Assembly (NCBI GenBank): GCA_005883655.1
Contig: VBDA01000249.1
Location: 1-14,406, forward strand
Length of the DNA: 14,406 nt
From: Betaproteobacteria bacterium
GTDB taxonomy: Bacteria; Pseudomonadota; Gammaproteobacteria; Burkholderiales; Casimicrobiaceae
Direction: 5' to 3'
Position numbers and translations under genes: made by a program. Under the pieces are notes generated by a model that was not told the origin of the DNA, made no database searches, and saw nothing but the letters and a program-made list of their open reading frames with translations. How positions within the stretch are numbered: position 1 is the first letter of the stretch; each line of letters starts with the position of its first letter. This document shows, piece after piece, positions 1-7,570 of the stretch.

Positions 1-8
1 GCAACGCC

Positions 9-296
9 ATGCCAGCGTACCTCGTGACCACCATCACCGTGACCAAGCCGGACCAGTTCGACGAATACCGCAAGCTCGCCGGTCCGGCGGTCGCCCAATA
101 CGGCGGAAAGTTCATCGTGCGCGGAGGCGCGAGAACGATTTTGGAGGGAAAGTTCGACGGCAACCGTCTTGTCGTTGTCGAATTTCCTTCGTCCGAAAGT
201 GCCAAGACGTTCTACAACTCATCCGAATACCAAGCTGCTCGTGAGAAGAGGCTCGGCGCCTGCGACTTCAACATGGTGCTCGTCGAAGGCGCGTGA
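9..296 (+). CDS. DUF1330 family protein
   Basis: A 95-residue protein that fits the small DUF1330 family in length and layout. Members have a ferredoxin-like (dimeric alpha-beta barrel) fold and mostly unknown function. Family traits visible here are the N-terminal strand beginning MPAYLV, the segment around residues 17-22 (FDEYRK), the YGGKFIVRGG turn at about 31-40, the strand LVVVEFPS at about 54-61, and an A-x-x-F-Y-x-S-x-E-Y-Q helix start near 65-75. There is no signal peptide or membrane segment, so it should be cytoplasmic. Only eight bases precede the ATG, so its ribosome-binding site and any upstream partner cannot be assessed. The next gene starts 72 bases downstream on the same strand, with an inverted repeat between them. 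The family assignment is firm; no reaction can be assigned. Confidence 0.9.
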   Translation: MPAYLVTTITVTKPDQFDEYRKLAGPAVAQYGGKFIVRGGARTILEGKFDGNRLVVVEFPSSESAKTFYNSSEYQAAREKRLGACDFNMVLVEGA

Positions 297-310
297 GGTG
301 TAGCGTTCCC

Positions 311-332
311 GTTGCGCGGCCGCCTGCGCAAC
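311..332 (+). other. Inverted repeat between the DUF1330 and aldolase genes
   Basis: GTTGCGC and GCGCAAC form a perfect 7-bp stem around an 8-base loop, 15 bases after the DUF1330 stop codon. The following bases are only weakly T-rich, so this is at best a poor intrinsic terminator. A second, smaller inverted repeat (TATCT/AGATA, 340-356) follows just before the aldolase start. Either could be incidental in DNA this rich in G and C. Confidence 0.3.
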
Positions 333-368
333 GATCTGTTATCTGAATCATAGATAGAAGCCACATTC

Positions 369-1424
369 ATGCAGCATCCGAGCTCTCCGATCGACCTGCG
401 TTCGGACACCGTCACCCGTCCCTCGCAGGAGATGCGCGCCGCCATCGCCGCCGCTCCGGTCGGCGACGATCAATATGGCGAAGATCCCACCGTCAACCTG
501 TTGCAGGAAAAGATCGCGGCCTTGCTGGGAAAGGAAGCCGCGCTCTGGCTGCCGTCGGGAACGATGGCCAATCAGGTCGCGCTTCGCGCGTTGACCCGGC
601 CGGGGGACGACGTCATCGTCAGTCGCGAGAGCCACGCGGTATGGCATGAAACGGGCGCCGCGGGCGCCAACGCCGGTGTTCAGTTCACCGAGATCGGAGC
701 CCGAGGCACGTTCACGGTCGAAGAGTTCCTCGCCGCGCGCAAGCCGCCGGGTCACGTCATCTATCCTCCGACCACGCTTGTCGAAATCGAAAATACCCAG
801 AACCGAGCGGGTGGCGTGATTTTTCCACAGGACGAAGCCGAACGCATTTGCGGTGCAGCTCGAGGGCACGGCGTCTTTTCCTTCCTCGACGGTGCGCGGC
901 TCTGGAATGCGGCGGTAGCCAGCGGCCGTTCGCCGGCCGAGTTGGCCGCGCCATTCGACCTGGCGTCGGTCGCGCTGTCCAAGGGGCTGGGCGCGCCCGG
1001 CGGCTCGCTACTCGCCGGATCACGCGAGCTGATCGGCCGGGCGGTGCGCTACCGGCGAATGCTCGGCGGCGCGATGCGTCAGGTGGGAATTTTCGCCGCC
1101 GCGGGTCTTTATGCGCTGGAGCACAACGTCGCGCGGCTGGCCGATGATCACGCGAACGCGCGCAAGATCGGAGAGCGGCTCGCATCGAGTAAGCGCATCG
1201 ACATCGACTTGCCAGGCGTGCAGACAAACATTCTTGTCTTCACTCTTGCGGCGGGCGCGCCCGATGCGCCAACGGTGGTAATCCGGGCGCGGGAACGCGG
1301 CGTGCTGGTGTTCGCTTTCACGCCAAGAATGATGCGCGCGGTCACTCACCTCGACGTTTCCGCTGACCAGTGTGCGAGGGCCGCCGATATTCTGGTCGAG
1401 ATCGCGGAAGGCCCGCTCGCGTGA
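369..1424 (+). CDS. ltaE: Low-specificity L-threonine aldolase (PLP-dependent)
   Basis: A 351-residue cytoplasmic enzyme of the beta-eliminating lyase / threonine aldolase family (PLP fold type I). The family cleaves L-threonine and L-allo-threonine to glycine and acetaldehyde. The N-terminus has the family signature DLRSDTVTRPS (residues 9-19), followed by GDDQYGEDPTVN and the LPSGTMANQ segment that helps hold the cofactor. D174 in FLDGARLWNA is the expected partner of the PLP pyridine nitrogen, and R177 follows in the same motif. K205 in LSKGLGAPGG is the expected Schiff-base lysine. The C-terminal THLDVS motif is also present. The length is slightly above the usual 330-345. The ATG at 369 sits directly before the first conserved motif; its ribosome-binding site (GAAG about 8 bases upstream) is weak. 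Specificity toward L-threonine, L-allo-threonine or beta-hydroxy amino acids in general cannot be read from sequence. Confidence 0.93.
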   Translation: MQHPSSPIDLRSDTVTRPSQEMRAAIAAAPVGDDQYGEDPTVNLLQEKIAALLGKEAALWLPSGTMANQVALRALTRPGDDVIVSRESHAVWHETGAAGANAGVQFTEIGARGTFTVEEFLAARKPPGHVIYPPTTLVEIENTQNRAGGVIFPQDEAERICGAARGHGVFSFLDGARLWNAAVASGRSPAELAAPFDLASVALSKGLGAPGGSLLAGSRELIGRAVRYRRMLGGAMRQVGIFAAAGLYALEHNVARLADDHANARKIGERLASSKRIDIDLPGVQTNILVFTLAAGAPDAPTVVIRARERGVLVFAFTPRMMRAVTHLDVSADQCARAADILVEIAEGPLA

Positions 1425-1599
1425 GTCGAGCGCCGCGGCACGCCGGCCGTAGCGGAATCACCAAACCCGATGGCCGTGGAACGCATGAGGTCAAAGCGGG
1501 CGTAGAATGGCGTCGGATATGACCGCGAAACCGATACAAGGGCGCAGCAAGCGCTCTGCCACGATGATCCCTTCCGCGTCGCCGCTGCCTTCCCTTCAA

Positions 1600-2229
1600 A
1601 TGTCCGACCCTGCGAATCGCCGACGCTCTCCCGTGCGGCGGCTGATAGTCTTGGGCTCGCTTACCGCGCTTTCACTGGGCCATGCTCCGGCCGACGGCGA
1701 GATGTTCAAATGCGTCGATGCCGGCGGAAAGACGAGGTACCAGGGAGATCCTTGCCAGACTGCCGCCGAGGTCCCGTTAAAAGTCCAGGCTCCGGCGCCA
1801 CCGGAGGCAAGCTCCGGAGCGCGGCCGACACCCGCTGCGCCGGCGGCCCCGTCGGCGACGAGCCCCAGGACCGGAACCGGTCTGGCGACCCGAGGACCAA
1901 AAGGTCGAATTCCTACCGAAGCCGACTTCAGGGGTCCGCGCGAGACGTGGGAACGGCTGAGGCTGGCCATCCGCCGCGGTGACAAGGATGCGGCGCTGAC
2001 GGAGCTCACGCCGTCGGCACAGCAAAGGCTCGCATCCGTCTTCGATACCATCGGCAGCAAATCGAAACCGTTCAATGCCGAAGAGCTCGGCTCGATCCGC
2101 TCGGTCACGCTGGCCGGCGAAGGGTTCGCCACGATCACTCTGAAGCGCAAGAAAGCCGATGGCATCTATATGCGTGACGTGAATTTGATACGCGATGCGG
2201 AAGGAAAGTGGCGTATCGACAACATGTAG
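1600..2229 (+). CDS. Exported DUF4124 domain protein with a C-terminal domain of unknown function
   Basis: From the ATG at 1600 this is a 209-residue protein with a basic N-terminus (RRRSPVRR), a hydrophobic stretch (LIVLGSLTALSLG) and a small-residue region before GEMFKC. That is a typical signal peptide, so the product is probably periplasmic. The DUF4124 core is MFKCVDAGGKTRYQGDPC, at about residues 34-51, with the family's two cysteines. A Pro/Ala/Ser-rich linker follows, then a C-terminal domain of about 100 residues containing W-E-R-L-R-x-A-I-R-R-G-D-K-D-A-A and ending in a D-A-E-G-K-W-R-I-D strand. That part looks like a small NTF2-like/DUF4878-type fold, which is inference only. The frame is open upstream to an ATG at 1507. 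That start would put 30 extra residues before the signal peptide, and a possible -10 hexamer (TAGAAT, 1503-1508) overlaps it, so 1600 is preferred although neither start has a good ribosome-binding site. No function is known. The gene converges on the transporter operon with a 27-base gap. Confidence 0.8.
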   Translation: MSDPANRRRSPVRRLIVLGSLTALSLGHAPADGEMFKCVDAGGKTRYQGDPCQTAAEVPLKVQAPAPPEASSGARPTPAAPAAPSATSPRTGTGLATRGPKGRIPTEADFRGPRETWERLRLAIRRGDKDAALTELTPSAQQRLASVFDTIGSKSKPFNAEELGSIRSVTLAGEGFATITLKRKKADGIYMRDVNLIRDAEGKWRIDNM

Positions 2230-2256
2230 ACGCCCTGCTCCCGCCACCCGTCGACG

Positions 2257-3909
2257 TCAGCCCGCGCGCGTCCGGCCGTCGTTCGCGAACACCCAGTTTC
2301 GCCCCGGCGCGGCGGCAAAAAGAGCCCTCGTGTATTCGTGCTGCGGATGCTCGAACAGTTCGTGGACCGGCCCCTGCTCCACGATTCGCCCTTGCTGCAT
2401 CACCGCCACGCGGTCGCAGACCTGCGCCGCGACCCGAAGATCGTGGGTAATGAACAGCATCGCCAGGTTGAGCTCGGTGCGGATCTCGTCCAGCAGCGCC
2501 AGCACCTGCGCCTGCACCGAAACGTCGAGCGCGGACACCGCCTCGTCGGCGATCAGCAGCTCGGGCTCGATCGCCAGCGCGCGCGCAATGCATACGCGCT
2601 GCCGCTGCCCCCCTGAAAACTGATGCGGGTAGCGGTCGAGCGATTTTGGATCGAGCCTTACCAGATCCATCAGCCGGCGGGCGTTGGCAAGCGCCGCGTC
2701 GCGGCCGATGCCGTAATTCATCGGCCCCTCGACGATCGAGTCGCCGACCGTTCGCCGCGGGTTGAGCGAGCGATACGGATCCTGAAAGACGATCTGCACC
2801 CGGCGGCGAAACCGATGCAGCGCGCTCGCAGCGAGCTGCGCCACGTCCTCGCCGTCGAGCATGATTCGCCCCGCGCTTGGCTCGATCAGCCGCGCGATGC
2901 AGCGCGCGACCGTCGACTTGCCCGATCCCGATTCGCCGACGATGCCGAGGGTTTCGCCGCGGCGAATTTCCAGCGACACCGATGCGGCAGCGGCAACGCT
3001 GTCGCCTCGGCGCAGCCATCCGCTCCGGCTGTAGGTCTTGGTCAACTGCTCGGTGGAGAGGACGATCGGTGCATCCGATGCGATCTCGCGCTGCCGCGGC
3101 TCCAGGCTCGGCACCGCCGCGATCAGCATCCTGGTGTAGTCATGGCGCGGGTGGGCAAGGAGCTCGCGCGCCGGCGCAAACTCCACCACCTCGCCCTGCC
3201 GCAGCACCGCGACGCGATCGGCGATCTCCGCGACCACGCCGAAGTCGTGAGTGATGAAGAGCACGCCCGTGTCGTGCTTGCGCTGCAGCTCGCGGATCAA
3301 CTCCAGGATCTGCGCCTGGGTCGTGACGTCGAGCGCCGTGGTCGGTTCGTCGGCGATCAGAAGGCGGGGATTCAAGACCAGCGCCATCGCAATCATGATG
3401 CGCTGCCGCTGGCCGCCCGAGAGCTGGTGCGGATACGACGCGATCATGCGTTCCGGCTCGGGCAGCTGCACGTCGCGCACGATCTCCAGCACCCGCAAGC
3501 GGCGATGCGCTGCCGAAAGCGCGGTGTGCGTCGCCAGCACCTCGTCGATCTGGTCGCCGCAGGTCATGACCGGGTTGAGCGCGGTCATCGGCTCCTGAAA
3601 GATCATCGACATTCGGGTGCAACGCAGCTCGCGCAGATGCGCCTCACTCGCCGCCAGCACGTCCTCTCCGTCGAGCAGCACCTGTCCACCCGCCGCGCGC
3701 AACGCGGCAGGCAAGAGGCCCATCGTTGCCTGCGCGATGACCGATTTGCCCGAGCCAGATTCGCCGACCAGACAGACGATCTCGCTCGCGTTGACGCTGA
3801 AGCCCGCGCGATCGACGGCCAGCGCGCGATCGGCTCCGGACGGCAACGCGATCGTCAGGCCGCGGACGTCGAGGACCGGAGGAGCGCTTCCGCTCACAAG
3901 CGCGCTCAC
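2257..3909 (-). CDS. Dipeptide/glutathione-type ABC transporter, fused double ATP-binding protein (GsiA/DppDF-like)
   Basis: A 550-residue cytoplasmic protein that joins two Opp/Dpp-type ATPase domains and would power the importer formed with the two upstream permeases. Domain 1 has Walker A GESGSGKS (49-56), signature LSGGQ (163-167), and Walker B LLIADEP with catalytic E188 followed by the D-loop. Domain 2 has Walker A at 325-332 (K331), signature FSGGQ (431-435), and Walker B LLIADEA with E456. Both domains keep the LFITHD switch-histidine motif and end in an oligopeptide-transporter C-terminal segment (HDYTRMLIAAVP; HEYTRALFAAAP). A457 follows the second Walker B glutamate where proline is common; as I recall, GsiA also has alanine there. 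The start is GTG at 3909, whose GTGA overlaps the permease stop codon. The frame stays open to 4065, but those 52 codons lie inside the permease gene and resemble no domain. Translational coupling to the permease is likely. Substrate class is inferred from family only. Confidence 0.93.
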   Translation of the reverse strand: MSALVSGSAPPVLDVRGLTIALPSGADRALAVDRAGFSVNASEIVCLVGESGSGKSVIAQATMGLLPAALRAAGGQVLLDGEDVLAASEAHLRELRCTRMSMIFQEPMTALNPVMTCGDQIDEVLATHTALSAAHRRLRVLEIVRDVQLPEPERMIASYPHQLSGGQRQRIMIAMALVLNPRLLIADEPTTALDVTTQAQILELIRELQRKHDTGVLFITHDFGVVAEIADRVAVLRQGEVVEFAPARELLAHPRHDYTRMLIAAVPSLEPRQREIASDAPIVLSTEQLTKTYSRSGWLRRGDSVAAAASVSLEIRRGETLGIVGESGSGKSTVARCIARLIEPSAGRIMLDGEDVAQLAASALHRFRRRVQIVFQDPYRSLNPRRTVGDSIVEGPMNYGIGRDAALANARRLMDLVRLDPKSLDRYPHQFSGGQRQRVCIARALAIEPELLIADEAVSALDVSVQAQVLALLDEIRTELNLAMLFITHDLRVAAQVCDRVAVMQQGRIVEQGPVHELFEHPQHEYTRALFAAAPGRNWVFANDGRTRAG

Positions 3910-4835
3910 AGGCGCTTGCTCAGCCGCGGATCGAGCGTGTCGCGCAAGCCGTCTCCGAGCATATTCACCGCGAGCACGGTCAACGCGAGCAGGATGCCGG
4001 GGTAGAGAATGTTGTGCGGAAAGATCCGGAACAGCGCGCGCCCCTCGGCCATGATGTTGCCCCACGTGGGTGTCTGTGGAGGAATGCCCACGCCCAGAAA
4101 CGACAGGATCGCTTCGATCAGGATCGCCGACGCGGCGATATACGTTGCCTGCACGATCAGCGGCGGCACGGTGTTGGGGAGAATGTGGCGGACGATCAGC
4201 GGCAGCGTGGGTGTGCCGACCGAGATTGCGGCCTCGACGTAAGGCTCCTCACGCACCGACAGCACCACCGAGCGCACGAGGCGCACCACGCGCGGTATTT
4301 CCGGGATCACGATCGCGACGATCACCGCCAGGAGACCGGTCGACGAAAGCGATACCACGGCGATCGCCAGCAGGATGGCCGGAATCGCCATCAAGCCATC
4401 CATCACCCGCATGACGATGCCGTCGAGCCAGCGGATGTACCCGGCGATAAGGCCGATCACGAGCCCTATCGCGACGCTGATCAGCGCTACCGATGCGCCA
4501 ACCAAAAGCGAAGCGCGTGCGCCGTAGACGACACGGCTGTAAACGTCGCGGCCGAGCGTGTCGGTGCCCATGTGATGCACCAGCGCGCTCTCGCGTCCGT
4601 CGGCGTTTCGCACGGTCTCCTCGTAGCCAGGCAGCTTGTTTCGAACCGCGGGATTGATGGCAGCCGGATCGACCGTGCCGAGCCACGGCGCGGCGAGCGC
4701 GATCGAGAACATGAGCGCGAGTATCGCCGCGCCGGCAACGACACCCGGATTGCGCAGTAAACGTCGGCCCACATGGGTCTGCGGCGCCGGCGGTGCGGCA
4801 CGGTCGATTTCGCCCAGATCGGCAGCGATGCTCAT
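3906..4835 (-). CDS. Peptide-type ABC transporter permease, DppC/GsiD-like
   Basis: A 309-residue inner-membrane protein of the DppC/OppC family. It has a short cytoplasmic N-terminus, a first membrane helix at about 31-52 (GVVAGAAILALMF...), then a periplasmic loop carrying the subfamily motif HHMGTDTLGRDVYSR (about 87-101). Further membrane helices follow within the inner-membrane transport domain. The ATPase-coupling EAA loop is seen as EEPYVEAAISVG with E201-A203, followed further on by LSFLGVGIPPQTPTWG. Length and layout are normal for the family. It pairs with the DppB-like permease to form the membrane channel. It starts 58 bases after that gene and its TGA overlaps the GTG start of the fused ATPase, so the three are one transcription unit. 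The ribosome-binding site is weak. No anomalies seen. Confidence 0.94.
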   Translation of the reverse strand: MSIAADLGEIDRAAPPAPQTHVGRRLLRNPGVVAGAAILALMFSIALAAPWLGTVDPAAINPAVRNKLPGYEETVRNADGRESALVHHMGTDTLGRDVYSRVVYGARASLLVGASVALISVAIGLVIGLIAGYIRWLDGIVMRVMDGLMAIPAILLAIAVVSLSSTGLLAVIVAIVIPEIPRVVRLVRSVVLSVREEPYVEAAISVGTPTLPLIVRHILPNTVPPLIVQATYIAASAILIEAILSFLGVGIPPQTPTWGNIMAEGRALFRIFPHNILYPGILLALTVLAVNMLGDGLRDTLDPRLSKRL

Positions 4836-4893
4836 GACCGGAAAGCTCTCACCGCATCAACTAACCGTTGCCCGCTCACTCCTTGCGCTCTCA

Positions 4894-5835
4894 TCAATAG
4901 CGGATTCGTGGATCGAGCAGCGGGTAGGCGACGTCGACCAGAAGATTGATCAGCACGTACGCCAGCGAAAAGAGCAGGATCACCGCCTGTACGGTCGGAT
5001 AGTCGCGGGCGAGCACGGCGTCGACGGTGAGGCGTCCGAGCCCGGGAATGCTGAACACGCTTTCGGTCACCACCACGCCGCCGATCAAAAGCGCGATGCC
5101 GAGCCCGATCACGGTCACGATCGGAACCGCCGCGTTGCGCAAGGCGTGCCGCATCAACACCACCCGATTGGTGAGACCTTTGGCGCGCGCGGTCCGTATG
5201 TAATCCTCGCCGAGCACTTCGAGCACGCTGGTGCGGGTGATGCGGGCGATGAGTGCGATGTAGATCACGGACAGCGCGAGACTGGGAAGGATCAAGCGCT
5301 GCACGAATCCGCCGAAGCCCTCCGAGAGCGGCTGGTACCCCTGCACCGGTAGCCAGTTGAGCCGGATCGAGAACACGTAGATCAGCGCATAGCCGATGAC
5401 GAATACCGGCACCGAGAATCCCAGCACCGAGAAGCCCATGACGATCCGATCGAGCCAGGTTCCCTGGCGGTACGCGGCGACGACGCCGAGCGGCACCGAG
5501 ATCACGATCGATAGCGCCATCGTCAGCGTCGCCAGCGAAAGGGTCGGCCCGACGCGGTCGGCGATAAGCTCCGCCACCTGCTTCTTGTAGAAAAAGGATT
5601 CGCCGAAGTCGCCGCTCAGCACGTGTCCAAGCCAGATGAAAAACTGGGAGACGATGGGTCGATCGAGGCCGAGCTTTTGCCGGATCTCGACGATGTCCTG
5701 CGACGTCGCGGCAGCGCCGGCGATGATCGATGCCGGATCGCCGGGCGTAAGACGCAACATGGAAAAGACGAATACGGCGACCACCGCCATGACCGGCAAG
5801 GTCGCGAGAAGACGGCGGCCGATGTAGGCGAGCAT
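4894..5835 (-). CDS. Peptide-type ABC transporter permease, DppB/GsiC-like
   Basis: A 313-residue inner-membrane protein of the DppB/OppB family. It opens with the typical MLAYIGRRLL and first membrane helix (about 9-28), ending in the family motif LTPGDP (29-34). The periplasmic segment contains GDFGESFFYKK. Several more helices follow, then the ATPase-coupling loop GEDYIRTARAKGL (209-221), and the C-terminus ends VAYPLLDPRIRY, as is usual. The chosen ATG at 5835 places the first helix exactly where family members have it. An upstream ATG at 5970 is in frame but adds 45 residues that overlap the binding-protein gene and are not membrane-like. A G-rich stretch lies about ten bases upstream. 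The gene follows the binding-protein stop by 41 bases, consistent with one operon, and provides half of the translocation pore. Confidence 0.94.
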   Translation of the reverse strand: MLAYIGRRLLATLPVMAVVAVFVFSMLRLTPGDPASIIAGAAATSQDIVEIRQKLGLDRPIVSQFFIWLGHVLSGDFGESFFYKKQVAELIADRVGPTLSLATLTMALSIVISVPLGVVAAYRQGTWLDRIVMGFSVLGFSVPVFVIGYALIYVFSIRLNWLPVQGYQPLSEGFGGFVQRLILPSLALSVIYIALIARITRTSVLEVLGEDYIRTARAKGLTNRVVLMRHALRNAAVPIVTVIGLGIALLIGGVVVTESVFSIPGLGRLTVDAVLARDYPTVQAVILLFSLAYVLINLLVDVAYPLLDPRIRY

Positions 5836-5876
5836 CGAGGGTCCCCCGGCTTCTCGCTGGGGCGGAAGGTCAGGGC

Positions 5877-7469
5877 CTACTTGCCGGTCTTGCTGATATT
5901 CCAGAAGACCGACGCGGGCGCCACCACGTAACCGTCGACGTTCTTGCGCGAGGCGCCCGGCTGATACCACTGTCCCAGGTGAATGTGAGTCGGATATTGC
6001 GTCCAGCGCACCTGGACTGCTTCGGCGATCGCTTTATGCCTGGCCGGATCGGTCTCGCGCGCGAAGTCATCGCGCAGCTTTTCTATTTGCGTGTCGCAGG
6101 GCCAGCCGAACAAGGCCTTGTCGCAACTCGAGTTGAGGAACGCGGTCGACACCGGATTCAGGATGTCGGCCGAAACCCACGAAGTGATGAAAGCGTGCCA
6201 GCCGCCCTGCGCCGGCGGATCCTTTTTCGCGCGCCGCGCGACCACCGTCTGCCAGTCCATCGATTGCATGTCGACTTTGAAACCGGCCTTTTCCATCAGC
6301 GATTTCGCGACCGGCGCGAGATTGGTGAGCACCTGCAGGTCGGTCGAATGCATCAGCACGATGGGCGTGCCGTCGTACCCGCCTTCCTTGAGCAGCGCCT
6401 GAGCCTTGGCAAAATTCGACTCGAGCAATCCATCCATACCCTTGTCCGACGCAAGCGGGGTGCCGCAGACGAACAACGCCTTGCAGACCTTGTAGTACTG
6501 CTTGTCGCCGATCGTCGCCTGCAGGAAGTCCTGCTGATTGAACGCATAGAGCAGCGCCTGCCGGATCTTGACGTTGTCGAACGGTTTCGCGGTCGTGTTG
6601 AATCGAAACGCATATTGGTTTCCCAGCGGATTCCAGTCGACCAGCTTGATGTTCCCGTCGTTGCGCAATATGGGCAGCAGATCGTGCGAAGGCTGCTCGA
6701 TGAAGTCGATCTCGCCTGCAATCAGCGCGTTGACCGCGGTCTGCTGGTCGGCGACCACTTTCCACTCGACGCGATCGACTTTCGCCACCTTGCCTCCGGC
6801 GAGCCCCGACGGCGGCTCGGCGCGCGGCTTGTACTTGTCGAACTTGACGTAAACGGCCTTGTCGCCCGGCTTCCAGTCGTCCTTCCTGAACACGAACGGA
6901 CCGGAGCCGGTATAGTCGGAGATCTGCTCGTTGGGGCTCGTCTCGGCGACGCGCTTGGGCATCATGAACGGCACTGCGGATGACGGCTTGCCCAGCGCAG
7001 TCAGCACCAGCCCTGTCGGCGCACTCAAGACAATCTTGAAGGTCCCGGCATCGACGACCGGCATATCCTTCACGAACGACATCATCTTCTGGCCCATCGC
7101 GTCCTTGGCGCCCCAACGCTTGATCGACGCCACGCAATCCTCGGCGGTCACGGGCTTGCCGTCATGCCACAAGAGACCGCCACGCAAGGTGAAGGTGTAG
7201 GTCAGCTTGTCGGCGGAGAGATCGAACTTTTCCACCATCTGCGGCTTGATCTGGTTGTTCGCATCGGTCGCGAACAGCGTGTCGTAGATCATGTAGCCGT
7301 GATCGCGGGTGATATAGGCCGTGGTCCAGATCGGATCGACGATTTTGAGGTCGGAGTGCTTGACCACGCGCAGCGTGGTCTGCGCCTCGGCGCTGACCAT
7401 CGCTAATGTGGCGAAGAGCGCCGCCGTCGTTGTGAGCAGCGCGAGCTTGCAGGAGCGAAGGTTCAGCAT
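5877..7469 (-). CDS. ABC transporter periplasmic substrate-binding protein, family 5 (DppA/GsiB-like)
   Basis: A 530-residue family-5 extracellular solute-binding protein (SBP_bac_5), which would capture a peptide or similar ligand and deliver it to the two permeases. The N-terminus is a Sec signal peptide: basic start, hydrophobic LALLTTTAALFATLAMV, and a likely cut after VSAEA (A29/Q30). No lipobox cysteine follows, so it should be a free periplasmic protein. Family features are the mature start TLRVVKHSDLKIVDPIWTT, TYTFTLRGGLLWHDGKPVTA, then TGSGPFVF, and the hinge region FRFNTTAKPFDNVKIRQAL. Paired cysteines in VCKALFVCGTP and in SSCDKALFGWPC may form disulfides. The ATG at 7469 is chosen because AAGGA lies 5 bases upstream. 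The ATG at 7490 (seven codons longer) has no ribosome-binding site and lies in a hairpin arm. The frame is open to 7877, but that part overlaps the amidase gene and is not protein-like. The ligand cannot be deduced. Confidence 0.93.
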   Translation of the reverse strand: MLNLRSCKLALLTTTAALFATLAMVSAEAQTTLRVVKHSDLKIVDPIWTTAYITRDHGYMIYDTLFATDANNQIKPQMVEKFDLSADKLTYTFTLRGGLLWHDGKPVTAEDCVASIKRWGAKDAMGQKMMSFVKDMPVVDAGTFKIVLSAPTGLVLTALGKPSSAVPFMMPKRVAETSPNEQISDYTGSGPFVFRKDDWKPGDKAVYVKFDKYKPRAEPPSGLAGGKVAKVDRVEWKVVADQQTAVNALIAGEIDFIEQPSHDLLPILRNDGNIKLVDWNPLGNQYAFRFNTTAKPFDNVKIRQALLYAFNQQDFLQATIGDKQYYKVCKALFVCGTPLASDKGMDGLLESNFAKAQALLKEGGYDGTPIVLMHSTDLQVLTNLAPVAKSLMEKAGFKVDMQSMDWQTVVARRAKKDPPAQGGWHAFITSWVSADILNPVSTAFLNSSCDKALFGWPCDTQIEKLRDDFARETDPARHKAIAEAVQVRWTQYPTHIHLGQWYQPGASRKNVDGYVVAPASVFWNISKTGK

Positions 7470-7474
7470 GAGGT

Positions 7475-7479
7475 TCCTT
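7475..7479 (-). promoter_or_regulatory. Ribosome-binding site of the binding-protein gene
   Basis: On the reverse strand AAGGA precedes the ATG at 7469 with a 5-base spacer. It decides between the two in-frame ATGs, since the one at 7490 has no comparable site. It is one of the better Shine-Dalgarno sequences in the window, fitting a protein usually needed in excess over its permeases. Confidence 0.6.
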
Positions 7480-7487
7480 GACTGGGG

Positions 7488-7508
7488 CATCGGGAAGAAG
7501 TCCCGATG
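7488..7508 (-). promoter_or_regulatory. Perfect hairpin in the leader of the binding-protein gene
   Basis: CATCGGGA and TCCCGATG form an exact 8-bp stem with a 5-base loop (CTTCT in the transcript). It lies between a predicted promoter (7537-7566) and the binding-protein start, its edge 18 bases from the ATG. No T-run follows, so it does not look like a terminator. It could be an mRNA-stabilising 5' stem, a processing site that separates amidase and transporter messages, or an operator. One arm contains the alternative ATG at 7490. Confidence 0.5.
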
Positions 7509-7536
7509 AGGCGCGGCGCGCGCACGGCGAGGAAGC

Positions 7537-7566
7537 ACGATAGCCGATGGGTGGCGGTCATGGCAA
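7537..7566 (-). promoter_or_regulatory. Candidate sigma-70 promoter for the binding-protein/transporter genes
   Basis: On the reverse strand TTGCCA (7566-7561, 5 of 6 consensus bases) and TATCGT (7542-7537, 4 of 6) are separated by 18 bases, in the 101-base gap between the amidase stop and the binding-protein start. Transcription would begin near 7530 and include the 7488-7508 hairpin. If real, the transporter has its own promoter in addition to any read-through from the amidase gene. The call is by eye only. Confidence 0.4.
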
Positions 7567-7570
7567 TGGG

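Noticed and set aside
2623..4005. A 460-codon open frame on the forward strand
   Set aside because: It is antisense to the fused ATPase gene, which has complete motifs on the reverse strand. The predicted product is rich in Arg, His and Asp with no recognisable domain, as expected of a shadow frame in GC-rich DNA.
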